Positions 24,885 to 36,268 are shown, counted from the stretch's first letter. The stretch: DNA of 64,000 nucleotides from Eonycteris spelaea (GCA_003508835.1 PUFA01000007.1:18375001-18439000); one strand, 5' to 3'. The notes: generated by a model not told the origin, from the letters alone. A program made the numbers and translations.

Positions 24885-26025
24885 GCAATTAATGTCTGAT
24901 AGAATGGGTCCTATTAAATTGTTTCCTATGAGACATCTTATAAATATAATACATTTCCTGAATATGACTAAGAAGAAACCAGTTCTAAGAAACAAAATGG
25001 AGAGCGGGTGCATATTTATCATCTACTTTTCTGTAAAGCCATCTACACCTGTAAAGATGGCTGCCCATTTCACTCCCCATCCTATTACAAATGATGAAAT
25101 TCATCAGCTGCCCCTCTTTGAAATAGTGGTGCTCACCCCTACAACTGTGAATGTGGTTGAATACATATGTGGGTAACATTTCATGAACTTGTCTGGTGTC
25201 CCATACTCTTGACCTTAAAATCAAAGTCTCCTTGCTACCAGCCAAACCCAGATACCCTGGACGCATTCACAAACATAGATAGATAGGTAGGATGTCCTGT
25301 GTGACCACTTTTCCCTAAAACTAACAAACTGTTCACAGTAAAGATATCCATTTTGAAAAAACTGAATATTTGCCCTTACTTTAAAGGGTGGAAGTGACTT
25401 GTAAGGCTGGAAGGACAAAAGAAAGGAAGCTAATTTTCATTAAACATCATGTTCTGAGAGCCTCTCTAGGTGCTTCGCATATTAAGTCTCATATGACATG
25501 GTTTCGGCACCTTTAAATTAATTTAGCTTACAGAAACTTTACCAAGTTAAAACAATGGCTGAATATGAGTCAAAATGCCTGGAGCAGAAGAAGTGTGTGT
25601 GGTCTCTCTTACACTTGGAAAGTAGTAGCAATAAAAATCATTTAGGACCTCGTAGGCCTATAAATAATGTGATTTTCTTTTCTTGCTCTGAAGTTGAGGG
25701 GAAAGACATCTCTTTTTCATAATGAGAAAAATAGAATGTATACAGCATTATTTATCTTACAATTCCTGCAATTAGGAATCACGGTTAATTGAGAGATACG
25801 TGGGTTCAGAAAAGCGGAGGCTCTTCCTTTTTAGAAGAGCCTTTTTCTTTTAGATGTTATCTTAAATAGGAAAAAACTTATTCTGCCCCCCCCCCCCACT
25901 GTCCCCATTCCTTTCTAAACTGTGAGTTCCTGGAAGCCAAAGACAATATTTGGCTCTCTGTTTTACATTCTTTCTAGTAAGAGCACAACAAATAATAATG
26001 ATAATAATAATAATAATTCTCCCAC
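24885..26025. other. Unassigned DNA with short C and AAT runs
   Basis: No named repeat or gene. Opposing ORFs at 24892-25176 (+) and 24985-25266 (-) overlap and show no domain. A C11 run lies at about 25888-25898 and an (AAT)n run at 25993-26016. Confidence 0.4.
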
Positions 26026-26029
26026 CTTT

Positions 26030-26490
26030 AATTTCTTCTAGCTGGGTTAATAATAAAATTGCCAGAGGCAGATTAATAATTAAGTTAACAGAGGCAGATT
26101 AACAGTAAAAATGGCCAAGGTTTATTATATAAATGCACATTCGGGGTGCCATAAGAAAAAGACTCAAATACGTTGGGCGGTTGAGGGTTATCTGCAATTA
26201 CGGACAAAAGAGAAAAGGGGCAGGGTCTGGGATTGCAAAGGGGAAATAGGCAAATTAAAGGAAGGGCCGAACTAATGATAAATTCCTGTTAGGCAACCCA
26301 GCAACAATGGGACATAAAGAAGGAATCCAGCTAATAGGCCTTGTTTAGACTCTTCCTACCTCATGTTAAGGTGAATATGCTAAGATTTCCTTCCTGGAGC
26401 AGGCATTTCCATCTTAATATCTTAGGTAGGAAAGAGGGAGAGGTTCCTTTTCAGTCTTTTGTTTCTTAATAACTAGCCTAAAATGAATAG
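26030..26490 (-). mobile_element. Probable class I ERV-type LTR, reverse strand
   Basis: On the reverse strand the block has a pyrimidine-rich middle with cccagaccctgccccttttc, then an AATAAA followed by ccttggccatttt at about 26108-26128, as in gammaretrovirus-like LTRs. A 3' part carries an imperfect direct repeat of gaggcagattaa. No viral genes flank it, so it is either solo or a remnant. Boundaries and family are uncertain. Confidence 0.5.
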
Positions 26491-27005
26491 CCCAAAAGGC
26501 ACGTCTGTTGAGTGGCAAAACTTTGGTTCCCTTCCCTAGCCAGGGAGAACAGATTTGTGGATAGTTCAATTTTCCATCTCAACAAGTCCTGGCTTCTAAC
26601 ATTTCCTCTAAGCTCTGCTTGCAAATTGAACAGCATTTTCTTTAGCTTAGTCTCTCTCTTTCTAGAGCTTGATAATGTACAGAGAGAGAAAACTCCAGGG
26701 GAAGAGAGTCAGAGTCCAGTAATTGATATAAAGAGGACCATAGATGCAAAAGATGGGTGGAATTGATGGGGACATCTTTGCAAACATTTATCACAAGCAA
26801 ACCCAAGTTTACCGTAGACACAGTTTACAATTGGTTTAAAGGTACAGAACATGGATTGCCATTTTTACAGCCTTCAATAACAGTTTAAAAGTTTTTGAGC
26901 CTTGACTAACAGTTTCCTTTCCAGCCTCTTTTTCCTAACCTGTATCATAGCCAGTAAAACAACTTTATGTTTTTTTTACTCACCATGCAAGTTCTGGTAC
27001 TAATT
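26491..27005. other. Unassigned DNA
   Basis: No gene. A gacatctttgcaaacattta motif at 26771 resembles an MLT1 terminus and may be a separate LTR scrap. Confidence 0.35.
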
Positions 27006-27008
27006 TTC

Positions 27009-27556
27009 TGTATCAATTATTTATTGCTACGTGGAAAAAAAAACTCCAGAAGCAAAAGGTAAAACACCTACTAAATTTGCTTATGGTTCTCTGGGTTAGG
27101 AGTTTGGGCTGAGTTCAACCAGGTAGCTTTTTGGCTGGCTTCATTGTGGGTGATTCATGAGGCTGTAATTACATACTGACTCAATATTGAATGGATGATA
27201 TACAATGGCCACACCTATATGTCTGGTCTTTGTTGAGGTGTCAACTAGGGCATCTCTGTCTCTTCATTTCCAGCTGGTTAAACACGGCTTATTGCTATCT
27301 GTGACTGTGTGGTCCCCTACAAAAACAAAACAAAACAAAAAAACAAAAACAAACAAAAAACCAGGCTAAGCCTCAGTGTGCAAACACCTTTCAAACCTCT
27401 GCTTGTGGAACATTTGCCAGTGCTGTATTGACCAAAATGTCACATGATTAAGCACAGATTCTTCTTTTGATGGAAAGTTTGCCAAATTGCAAAGGTGTGT
27501 GCATACAAGGATGGGAGGATTTACTGAAGCCCTCTTTGAAAACAATCTACCACAGA
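27009..27556 (-). mobile_element. MaLR MLT1-type LTR, reverse strand
   Basis: On the + strand it opens with tatcaattatttattgctac and continues with ggttctctgggttaggagt and tgggctgagttcaaccagg, the antisense of an MLT1 3' end. It closes with ttgcaaaggtgtgtgcatac, gatgggagga and ttgaaaacaatctaccacag, the antisense of the MLT1 5' end. A (CAAAA)n run at 27318-27360 interrupts it. No internal retroviral sequence adjoins. Confidence 0.7.
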
Positions 27557-27559
27557 TTT

Positions 27560-28500
27560 ATTATAATCAGTTGTGAACTATTTTTAAAATCTATTTTTGT
27601 CCTGACAATCAAGGAATAAAGCATAGAGGAGTTTTACTTAAAAAAAAAAAATGAAAACAGCAGACTCAAAGTTGTTCCTGAAATTATTTCTCACTCGCTT
27701 GAATTTAGATATACTTTCTTAGAGGTGAAAAAGGAATGTGAAACTATATCTAATGTCTTGAGAATTATTTGTTGTCCTAGGCTGAAGGCCAAAATATTCT
27801 TGGAGTGATATTGAACAACTCACAATTTCTAGAGAGACTAAAGAACCAGGCTTTAGAACTTGCAGGAACAAAAGCAACTAAAGAAAATGTGAAGCAAAAA
27901 AAAAAACCACAACAATGATCTCTTAGTAGGCATAGTCTAGTATCCACTGGGACATAATGAATTCTCAAACATTCTGAGAATTTTGCCTTAGTTTTAATTT
28001 CCAAAGAGCAACCATCTGAAATAGCCTACCTTTGAGTACATGCCAGTCCCTACCCAGGTGAGAACCAGACAACTGGATATAACCTTCGTGAAATAGACCC
28101 GGTAGGAACTAGATACCTCTTCAGAAGGTGGTTATGGTCTCACATGGAGGATGCTGCAGCCACAAAGCAGCATAGGCCCACTTAATCTGATGAGGACTGT
28201 CAAGCCTGGGTAAAGGCATCTGACAAGTCAGTTGCAGAAGGGCAAATAAAAGTTTGATAATTGCTTCTTTAAATTATTGAAAAACATGATAAATCAATTT
28301 CAAGGACTTCATTTTTCTTCTGGACCAACACTGGAGACTTAAGGTCTTGGCGTGAGGAAGTGTGACTAGGAATACCTGAAAACCTTTCTCTTTTTAACAT
28401 AAGTCCTCGATCATTTTCCATCCTGTGGGATGCTTGTCACTCAGAAAAGGAAAGGAGCTAAAATACCACAGTCCTTAACAAATTAGCACATTGTCTCTTG
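27560..28500. other. Unassigned DNA
   Basis: No gene or repeat family named. A11-12 runs lie at 27640 and 27897. The reverse ORF at 27777-28004 is featureless. Confidence 0.35.
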
Positions 28501-28900
28501 GAGCTTCGTCCCCAGCATGCCTGTATTAACTACCCTCTCAGCAAGCCCTGCAGGGCCCAAGGTGAAAACTCCACTTCCAGCTGTGGCTGTCTGTTATGTG
28601 GTGCTTTTAAATCTGATGACCCAAAGCCACCATCCCAGGTAGCAGCCGGCTGCCTTTGGATTCTTTTCTTCTCCTAATGTTCCATTAACCTCTCACAGCT
28701 GGCCTCCCAGTGCACAATCAGCAGTTCCTCTAATCTCTCCCTGATCTCTCCCCTTCTTGCAAGAGGCTCATCATTAATACATTCTCGCTCTGCTCCCTCT
28801 CTCCACTCAGCCTACCAGTGCTCTCATGCTGTGCCAGAGGCAATCCATCCTGCTGTCTGCTCAGCACCAGCTTTGTTGGGTTTCAGCACTGTTGGACCCT
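28500..28900. other. Conserved-looking single-copy block
   Basis: GC-richer than its surroundings, free of recognised repeats, and with balanced composition plus homeodomain-like taat cores (for example near 28774). This is how conserved noncoding elements often look, but conservation cannot be judged from one sequence. Confidence 0.3.
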
Positions 28901-29154
28901 AAGGCAATTTATGTCCAGGCCCATTAGACACTGGGTTGGAAGCAATAGTAGGGTACCTATTTATGTATGAACATGAGCTCTAGGAGAGTGGAGCCCTCAT
29001 TTCCTCATTTGGTCTGCTAGCATGCTCCTGTTCAGATTCCAATATTTGTAAGCTGATGCTGCCTCCCATGGATATAGCTCAAATTAATTACGATAATAAA
29101 AAGCATAGTAACAATGGTTACTACATAGTAACCATCGTTACTACAATAATAATA

Positions 29155-29415
29155 AAAATGATATCATTATAATAACAACAGTCAATTTCTTGTATAGCAT
29201 GTTAACTGTGCTGGATCTGTGCCAAATGCTACACTCTCCAGTTAAAGTCTAGAAATATCTCTGTGAGTTAGGTAGGTAATATTGGTGAGGATATACCAGG
29301 TCACAGAAAGTTTGATAAAGCTGACCAAGGCCAGCCAGCTGGTAAGCAAAAAATGTGACCTTGACCCTGAATCCCTTATTTTCTCTAAAGCTTGAGCTTT
29401 TAGCCATTATGTATA
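29155..29415 (-). repeat. MIR SINE, reverse strand
   Basis: A gtgctggatctgtgccaaat block, then ctgtgagttaggtaggtaat, ataccaggtcacagaaag and aaggccagccagctggtaag, all in antisense MIR order. Confidence 0.6.
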
Positions 29416-29419
29416 CTGA

Positions 29420-30140
29420 TAAAATAACTACCACTTATGTTGTTTTGGATTTTACCTGTATGAACATTACAAAACTAAATATAGTCTAGTATTCAAATCA
29501 GAACTGGAGGAGTTCAGTTTCAGAAAATTTTACTTGATTTTTTTTCCAACTATAATAGCTCTTCATCCATAAGCCAAGGATCTAACGTAAGTGTTGTATA
29601 AATGATCAAGGATGTCCATTCCGACTACACTTTTGGAGACTGGGGAACAACCACTGGGTGGCTCCAAGCGCCTGGTGGGTCACTGAGAGCCTGATATGGA
29701 CAAAGATTCCATTTATTACCTGACCCTCATATGATTCCACTCAAATAGCATCAATAAATAGCATCTGAGTATCATAAAAATTCAGATCCTGTACCCAACA
29801 GTCCTTACATTGCGTGGGCTTTCTCTTTTCTTCAGTGTATGAGCTTAGATAGCAGATAGAGGGAGGCAGTCATTACTGAATACATTTGGTAATCAGAAAT
29901 TGGGCTCTAGGTCCAAAAAGTGGCTCACATCAAAAAACAAGTCAAAGGATCTCTGTTATCTGTTATTTCAGGTCCAAAGAGCTGAATTCTATAACTTTAA
30001 CATTTACATAAATAAAAAAAATTAATTGCAAATACTAAAAATACTATATACTCCTTAAGCAGAGAAGTTTCTGGAAACTCCTTTAATTCTTCTTGTCTAT
30101 ATCAACTCCTTGTCATTTTGTTAATTTACTTTTCACACAT
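29420..30140. other. Unassigned DNA
   Basis: Nothing recognised in this interval on either strand. Confidence 0.35.
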
Positions 30141-30245
30141 CTATGTTTTATTTGACTTTGTCTAGTTTATATTCCCTTGCATTTTCCTCTGAATATATTC
30201 ACCGAGTAGTGCTCATAGTAGATACTCAATAAAACTCTTGAGCGC
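30140..30245 (+). repeat. Possible L2 3' end
   Basis: A tgctcatagtagatactcaa block followed by taaaactcttgagcg resembles the L2 3' terminus. Short and weak. Confidence 0.4.
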
Positions 30246-30249
30246 TTTA

Positions 30250-31007
30250 GTTGCCTCACTTATTTTTTGAAAAAAAAAATGCTTTTGAGCTTTTATTTTC
30301 TTTTTCATTATGCAAAATGTCATCATCTCTATGTTATTTCAAATTGTGCTTCATCTGGTCTTACTGCCATACATTAAATACTCTTGCTCTTTATATATTT
30401 TTTCTTTTGGAAATGTCAAGTGTTTCTCTTTGATAGCTTATGACTAATTAGACTTTGATCCCCAAGGGGGCAGAATGTGGGAGGAGAAAGAAAAGTATAA
30501 AAAACATTAAGACAAGAGGTGGTAAGTCACAAGTGATGTTAACTGAGAAGAAGCAGGAATTTTCTTTGCCTTTCAAAACTGACTCAATTTACTTTAAAAG
30601 TCATATTCAGTAGGAAATAGATGACAAACAGTATTCTCAAGAGATCATCTACTTATTTTTATCCTTTGTACTTTTCAAGAAGACACAATAGATGGGTGGG
30701 ACTTGTGAAACAGAACTTACTTTCTTGACTGGGAAGATGAGCTTCACTCATGAAACTATCCAATGCCTCAAAGCTGCAGTTTATTAATATGGCATTTATT
30801 TTGTCTTGGGATTTAAAAAAGTGCTGAAAAAGAACTACTTCCTGAATATACTACCATGCCACATGGAACAACCCAATGTACATACAATTTAAGATGAATG
30901 AAGCAAAACTTAGGAAAAGAGTTACAGGTAAAAAGTAGAATTACACTTGAAGCAAAAATTCTTAGTCAACAGATTTGTTGGCATCTGGATTTGCACCAGA
31001 TGGTCTC
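30250..31007. other. Unassigned DNA
   Basis: No gene or repeat recognised. This is the empty-site side of the 5S-derived SINE. Confidence 0.35.
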
Positions 31008-31025
31008 TAAAATGGACACTAGTCC

Positions 31026-31244
31026 ATCTACGGCCATACTACCCTGAACAAGCCCAATCCCATCTGATCTTGGAAGCTAAGCAGGGTCGGGCCTGGTTAG
31101 TACTTGGGTGGGAGACCACCTAGGAAGACAAGGTGCTGCAGGTGTAAAAAATAAAAAAAATAAGTGATTGTAAGCTGACAAGTTCCTTGCAATCTGTGAG
31201 GTCAACCAAGGGCTGCCTTGCCTAAAAAAATAATAATAATAAAA
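31026..31244 (+). mobile_element. 5S rRNA-derived SINE, long form
   Basis: Bases 31026-31145 align without gaps to vertebrate 5S rRNA, roughly 85-88% identical by eye. The pol III internal promoter parts are kept: A box aagctaagcagggtcg, intermediate element gcctggtt, and a C box with two changes (gggtgggagaccacctagg). It is followed by an A-rich linker, a roughly 60-base non-5S segment with tgtaagctgacaagttcc and tgaggtcaaccaagggctgc, then an A-rich taa-repeat tail. A perfect 11-bp target-site duplication, taaaatggaca, lies at 31008-31018 and 31245-31255. So it is a retroposed SINE, not a 5S gene. Fruit-bat MEG-RL or MEG-RS families are the closest known parallels by description. Confidence 0.85.
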
Positions 31245-31255
31245 TAAAATGGACA

Positions 31256-32155
31256 GTAATCCTCATTCTTTTCTACCACTCTCATTTTTCTGAAATTTAT
31301 TTTTATTTAAGAAAAGGTTAAGATGAGGCTGACCTCAGTGACTTGGAAGAAGAAAAAAGAAGCATTACTAAGCAAGACACTAGCAGTAAGTATACCCTAG
31401 CATTGCTTGTCTTAAAACCAAATAATTTCCTTGGGATGTTTGTCATCATTGCCATTGAAATGTATGCTATGAACTCAGATCAACAAATTCAGAACAGAAT
31501 CAGGCAATATAGGTATTCTAGTGACATTCAGAAGAAATAATTCAAATTAGCTTTTTTTTTTTTTTTGAAATTGAGACTGGGTTATTTAATCATCCTTTTA
31601 TCAAGCCATTGCGAAAACCTGTAGGATGCACAAGATTGAAGCAAATATGGGTTAAGAATCCAAACATAGATTAATGAGTAAAAATGATATTGTTCCTGCT
31701 AGTCACGTAACTCATTCTAGTCCTAGTCTGTCATTAATTAGTATAAACTTTGGCCAAACACTTTACTTCTTGCCTAGTTATAAAATAATTGAAGGCGTAA
31801 AATAATGAATGTGAACTCAGATATCTTTATGGGACCTTTAAATTTTGGGGGGTAATGGACTCCTTTGAAGATCTGATAAATTATTTAAAAACATAAAAGC
31901 ACACGGAATTTTGCTCTCAAATTCAGGAGTTGATACACCTGTACTCTGAAGAAAATAAAAGAGAGAAACCCTGTCCTGAATTCATCTAGTTAAGGATACA
32001 AAATAAGTCCAACTAAAATGACTTGAGAAATATATAAAGTTACAGTTACAAATGCAAATGTGACTATAAGGATACCAGGCAAGCAATATAAATGTGTAAA
32101 GGGACAATGACAAAGAATCAGCACATCTTTGTTATTCTAAAGCACTGAGATTCAT
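31256..32155. other. Unassigned DNA
   Basis: No gene. A long T run at about 31551-31566 could be the antisense poly(A) tail of an old insertion whose body I cannot name. Confidence 0.35.
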
Positions 32156-32157
32156 AA

Positions 32158-32302
32158 ATAGATGATGATAGACAGATGATATAGAGATTATAGACAGATA
32201 GATGATACATAGATGACAGATAGATACACAGACAGATGATAGATGATAGATAGATGATAGATAGATAGATAGATGATAGATAGATAGGTGATAGACACCT
32301 AC
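32158..32302 (+). repeat. (GATA/GACA)n microsatellite
   Basis: About 145 bases of gata units mixed with gatgata, gaca and gatacata variants, the longest GATA tract in the window. Confidence 0.92.
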
Positions 32303-32555
32303 ATATACATATACCAGAATATATATGTATACTCTACAAAAAAAAGAGTGATGTGAGTTAGATGATTTAGCCCTTGGTTTATCAGTCTCTCAAGAGCATA
32401 GCTATGAAGCAAATAATGCTCACTGCATATGGAACGCTCACTGGAGTTAGGAAAAGAGTTAAGACACAGTCTTGTGTTGCAGAGATTACAAAACCAGGCT
32501 TACTGACAGTGCTAGAAAAAATTGCAATCAAGTTTTGCCCACATTTAGTAATGTA

Positions 32556-32871
32556 TAGTTGACCCTTGAACAAAATGACTTTGAACTGCACAGGTCCACT
32601 TATACGTGGATTTTTTTCAGTAAGTACCTGTACTGTTTTCAATGCATGGTTGGGAGTCTGAGGGTACACAGGGCTGACTGTATGCATTGATCTACTCCAT
32701 TGTACATAGGGAACTTGAGCATCCACAGATTTTGGTAGTTGCGGAGGGAAGAGTGGTCCCCCATGGATACTGAAGGACAACTCAAGTTTTTGAGGAGTCA
32801 AAAGTTATACGTGGATTTTTGACTGCATGGGAAGTTGGTGCCCCAGTCCCCACGATGTTCAGGGTCAACTG
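32556..32871 (+). mobile_element. TcMar-Tigger MITE, apparently chimeric
   Basis: The left end has gttgacccttgaacaaaatg and the right end gttcagggtcaact, the same ends as the Tigger at 18352. The interior (about 32645-32780) has ggaacttgagcatccacag and attttggtagttgcgg motifs, which belong to a different Tigger-type repeat. A second tatacgtggatttttgac motif follows. It may be a complete derivative with a composite interior or one Tigger inside another. It has no transposase gene. The 139-codon reverse ORF over it is spurious. Confidence 0.75.
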
Positions 32872-33480
32872 TGTTCATTAATAGTGGCTTAGGGGACATT
32901 GACATTCACACATAGAATGTCAAGAAGTTTTTAATTTGTGCAGGAGTGACCAGGCTTTCTAAAATCTCTGTTTTACAGAAACACACCTCCTTTCCAGCGT
33001 GCGTATCTGCTATTTCATTTGCAGTGGTATCTTTGCCTCTTATTCCCTTTTCTACTGCTATTCAGTATTACTTTGGCTCCATGTCGGGGCTTTGGAACTA
33101 GTGCTTTTTGTGGATTCTGTTGGGTTTGGTGGGGGCGGGGGGGAGAGAGAAAGAGCAGTTTTAAACAACAAAAAAATCTGCAAATAAAGCTCCACTCACT
33201 CCAAGGGGCAGCAGAGAGTCATTAAGTATGACAAGGAATGTATTTTAGTATTATGGTTAAAAGGTTTGTGAATGCTGATGAGACTTTTTCATTTTTTTCC
33301 CTGGGCAATGTCATTACACTGCTGTGAATGCTGCATTAACATATGTATTTCTCCTTTTTTCTCTTGTCTAAACAGAAGGTTTATGGACTGTTTATCCTAA
33401 TCTGAATCAGGTAGAATGTTTTCTAAGGAAGGTTAATCTCAGTGGCTGCTTGGCCCAAGGTCATCTCCAGCAGAGTGTGT
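32872..33480. other. Unassigned DNA with a G-rich tract
   Basis: No gene. A G-rich tract at about 33128-33150 (ggtgggggcgggggggag) could form a G-quadruplex. The short ORFs across it are low-complexity. Confidence 0.4.
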
Positions 33481-33489
33481 GGTTAAAAA

Positions 33490-33720
33490 TCAGCCTTGGA
33501 ATAAGATGACACATTTTTATACACCTCTGACTCTCTTTATCCACATGTGTCATCATGGGCAACTGTTTAAGCTCTCTAAGTCTCATCTATAAAATGAAGA
33601 TAATAATAACAGTTCATTGAATTTTGGGAGAATCAAATAAAATAATCAAAATATGTATTTGCCGTAGTACATGGCATATTGTAAGGTCTGAAAAACGTTA
33701 GCCATTGTTATTACATAGGT
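33490..33720 (+). repeat. MIR SINE
   Basis: A aaaaatcagccttggaataa start, then gggcaactgtttaagctc, ctcatctataaaatgaag and gtacatggcatattg with a gttagccattgttatt 3' end. Confidence 0.65.
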
Positions 33721-33724
33721 TTCT

Positions 33725-34020
33725 TTAATTTTACTTTGAAATTAGCCTTAACCTTAACTGTTAAGCTAAATATATTGACTTGTAAACACGTGCAAAAGCT
33801 TCTAGAATAGCAATTCTAAATCTATGCTCTAATTATTGGTGTCAATAACACTGTCTTTCTATATGAGAGACAATATCTGTTCATGCAAACTAATCAATCA
33901 AGTTCCCAGTGTGAGAAGTCTAAATTTGTCAAATGGTAGACATCATAAGGAGTATAATGAGATTTTATTTACATTCGATTACAAAAAAAACAAACAAAGC
34001 ACCACAAAAACATTCACATA
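33725..34020. other. Unassigned AT-rich DNA
   Basis: Nothing recognised. The short ORF at 33836-34021 is featureless. Confidence 0.35.
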
Positions 34021-34135
34021 ACCAGAAGAAATATATACATATGTACATGTGTGAATATGTATGTGTATGCATGTGAACATACAAATATTCACACACAATA
34101 TATAAATATATTTGTACACATCATACACACACAGA
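34020..34135. repeat. (TATG/CACA) low-complexity tract
   Basis: Alternating tatg, tgtg and caca steps, an imperfect purine-pyrimidine alternation. Confidence 0.7.
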
Positions 34136-34329
34136 CAAGCACGGCTTCATGGCTTGAGTAAAGCAAGGCAGAAAAATAAATGATGGTTTTCCATTTCTTC
34201 AAGTAATGATTCTCATTGACCTTTTCTTGTGACTGTGCTTTCTCCTTATCTTCCTCTCCCTCTCCCATGGCTCCCACCCCTCATTCAAACCAAAATCTAA
34301 GCAATCTTAGCAGAAATTAGGGCATGGGC

Positions 34330-34625
34330 ACCTTTGGGGAGTCATGATTCTGCCTGCTATAGGTTGTATGAAAGATTACATCCCTTCCCTTTCCATGTTC
34401 TTATGCAGAATATATTTCCATTCCACGTTGTCAGGCCCAGTCATGGAACTTGGCTTCTATTACAGTATATTGTTATATGTATATACATAAAACAATAATA
34501 TACAGAATAGTATTCTATTTTATTCCTAGCTATTGTTATTAATGTCTCACTGTGACTTGGACCCGGTCAATAAAATGTGAGGAAATGCATGGGGCAGAGC
34601 AGAACAGAATAAATTAGAGAAAGTA
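34330..34625. mobile_element. Possible old LTR remnant, interrupted
   Basis: A agtcatgattctgcctgc motif, then gtcaggcccagtcatggaac and, after an interruption, cggtcaataaaatgtgagg resemble an MLT1-type LTR body. The interruption at 34454-34557 is Tigger-derived. Family assignment is weak. Confidence 0.35.
34454..34557 (+). mobile_element. Internal Tigger fragment
   Basis: About 100 bases here match 36008-36108, inside the Tigger at 35553-36268, in the same orientation. Shared landmarks: tattctattttatt and tattaatgtctcactgtga. There are no terminal inverted repeats here, so it is a fragment, not a full element. Confidence 0.75.
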
Positions 34626-34629
34626 GCCT

Positions 34630-35550
34630 GTCTCCTAGTCATTGATAAGTAATGTAAGAAAGAAATGTGTTGTTCCACCAATATTTGGGGATTGTTTATA
34701 TCAAAAGTAATGAATAAGAGGTCAGGAAGGAAGTGATTTTAGGGGTACAATAATACAATATACAATTCTCTCCTTTTAGATATAAATATATACTTCTCTC
34801 CTGTACACAAAATATCCAACACCTTTGTTATCCAGATGGTTCAAAATAATCCTCACTTTCTGCTATTTATCCCTTGTGTAGTGAAGCTCACTAATTAACT
34901 TCCCCAAGAATCAATGCTCAAAATGATTTAGCATTTAAAAAAAGTTGAAAGCATTTAAAATTATCACGAATAACTTGACACAGGAAGGATTTCCACTTTC
35001 TGTTTGTCATTACTTAAACATTTCTCTTAAATATAAGACAAGAAAGGAGGAGGAAAAAAAGAATCCTAGAAAGAAAAGGAAAGGAGAACAGTTAACACTT
35101 TCACTCCTGAATTATTACATTTTCTCTCTTCATCTGTAGGAGAGAAAGCTTCTAAGCAGCTTAAAAGCAACTCAGAATACACCCTGCTTTTCCTCAGTGG
35201 AGTTTGCACCTTCAGATCAGCAATTCTTCCTATGAAGTAATCATCCCATTAAATATTTCATCAGGAAGTTGGTTGCTTTGCCCATCTGTCTTGTCCATAT
35301 TCAATTATGACGGCTATCATTCTTTTATGGGGAGAGGCATGTAACTTTTCAAACTGCCTTGACTTTTCTCTTTTTCTAAAATTGACGTATTTTATGGGAT
35401 TCTCATAGGATACCTATAGATAGTAGGCATTCAAATTCTGTTCCTTTATTCTCTTTCTCATTTTTGAAGTCAGGGCCATTTCCACCTGTATCAATAGGAG
35501 TTATTAGGAAAGGCGGTGTCAGGCATGGCAAGTGATTATGATTTTATTTC
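34630..35550. other. Unassigned DNA
   Basis: No named repeat or gene. A purine-rich tract lies at 35040-35090. The 64-codon ORF over it is Lys/Glu/Arg-rich low complexity. Confidence 0.35.
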
Positions 35551-35552
35551 TA

Positions 35553-36162
35553 GGGTAGTTCTCCCTTATCCACAGTTTTGCTACTGTGGTTTGTTACCCT
35601 CTGTCAATAGGGGTTCCAAAATTATTAAGTGGAAGATTCCAGAAATAACCAATTCATAAATTTTAAATTGCAAAACTTTCTGAGTAATGTGGCAAAATCT
35701 TGTGCTGTCCCACTCCATCACTCCCAGGACATAAGTCATACCTTTGTCCAGAAAATCCACACTGTATATGCAACCTACTCACTCATTACTTAGTAGCTGT
35801 CTGAGTTTTCAGAATGATCATTACAGTATCTCACTTCTTGTTTCCAAGTAAACCTTACATACAGTAGCTTAATGCTACATCATAATGCCTACGTCATTCA
35901 CCTTACTTCATCTCATCACATAGGCATTGTATCATCTCACATCATCACAAGAAGAAGGATGAGTATAGTACAATATGATATTTTGAAAGAGAAACCACAT
36001 TTGCATAACTTCTATCACAGTATATTATTTGTCTATACATAAAATAAAAACATACAGTATATTATTCTATTTTATTACTAGACATTGTTATTAATGTCTC
36101 ACTGTGACTAATTTATTAATTAAACTTTATCATAGGCCTATATAGAAAAAACAGTATTTATA

Positions 36163-36206
<44 letters not shown>

Positions 36207-36268
36207 TCAGTTTCAGTTGTCCACTGGGGATCTTGGAATGTATCTCCTACAGATAAGGGGGACCACTG
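35553..36268 (+). mobile_element. TcMar-Tigger element, non-autonomous
   Basis: The left end, gggtagttctcccttatcc, and the right end, gataagggggaccactg, form terminal inverted repeats, and a TA flanks each end (35551-35552, 36269-36270). Internal landmarks: atgcctacgtcattcacc, aagaagaaggatgagtatag and aaactttatcataggcct. At about 716 bp with no transposase ORF it is an internally deleted derivative of a longer Tigger. An (AT)n expansion at 36164-36206 lies near the right end. Confidence 0.85.
36164..36206. repeat. (AT)n perfect palindrome
   Basis: ggat followed by an uninterrupted AT alternation and atcc: the run reads the same on both strands. It lies inside the Tigger element and can extrude as a cruciform. 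Confidence 0.9.

Noticed and set aside
31026..31145. Functional 5S rRNA gene
   Set aside because: Many base changes, an A-rich tail and a target-site duplication show retroposition; true 5S genes occur in tandem arrays.
32382..32801. 139-codon reverse-strand ORF
   Set aside because: It runs through the Tigger MITE at 32556-32871 and its flank, shows no transposase or other domain, and is explained by chance openness in the repeat.
33375..33411. Micro-exon between an acceptor-like tctaaacag and a donor-like cag|gtagaa
   Set aside because: Only about 36 bases with a weak donor; pairs like this are expected by chance many times in 64 kb.
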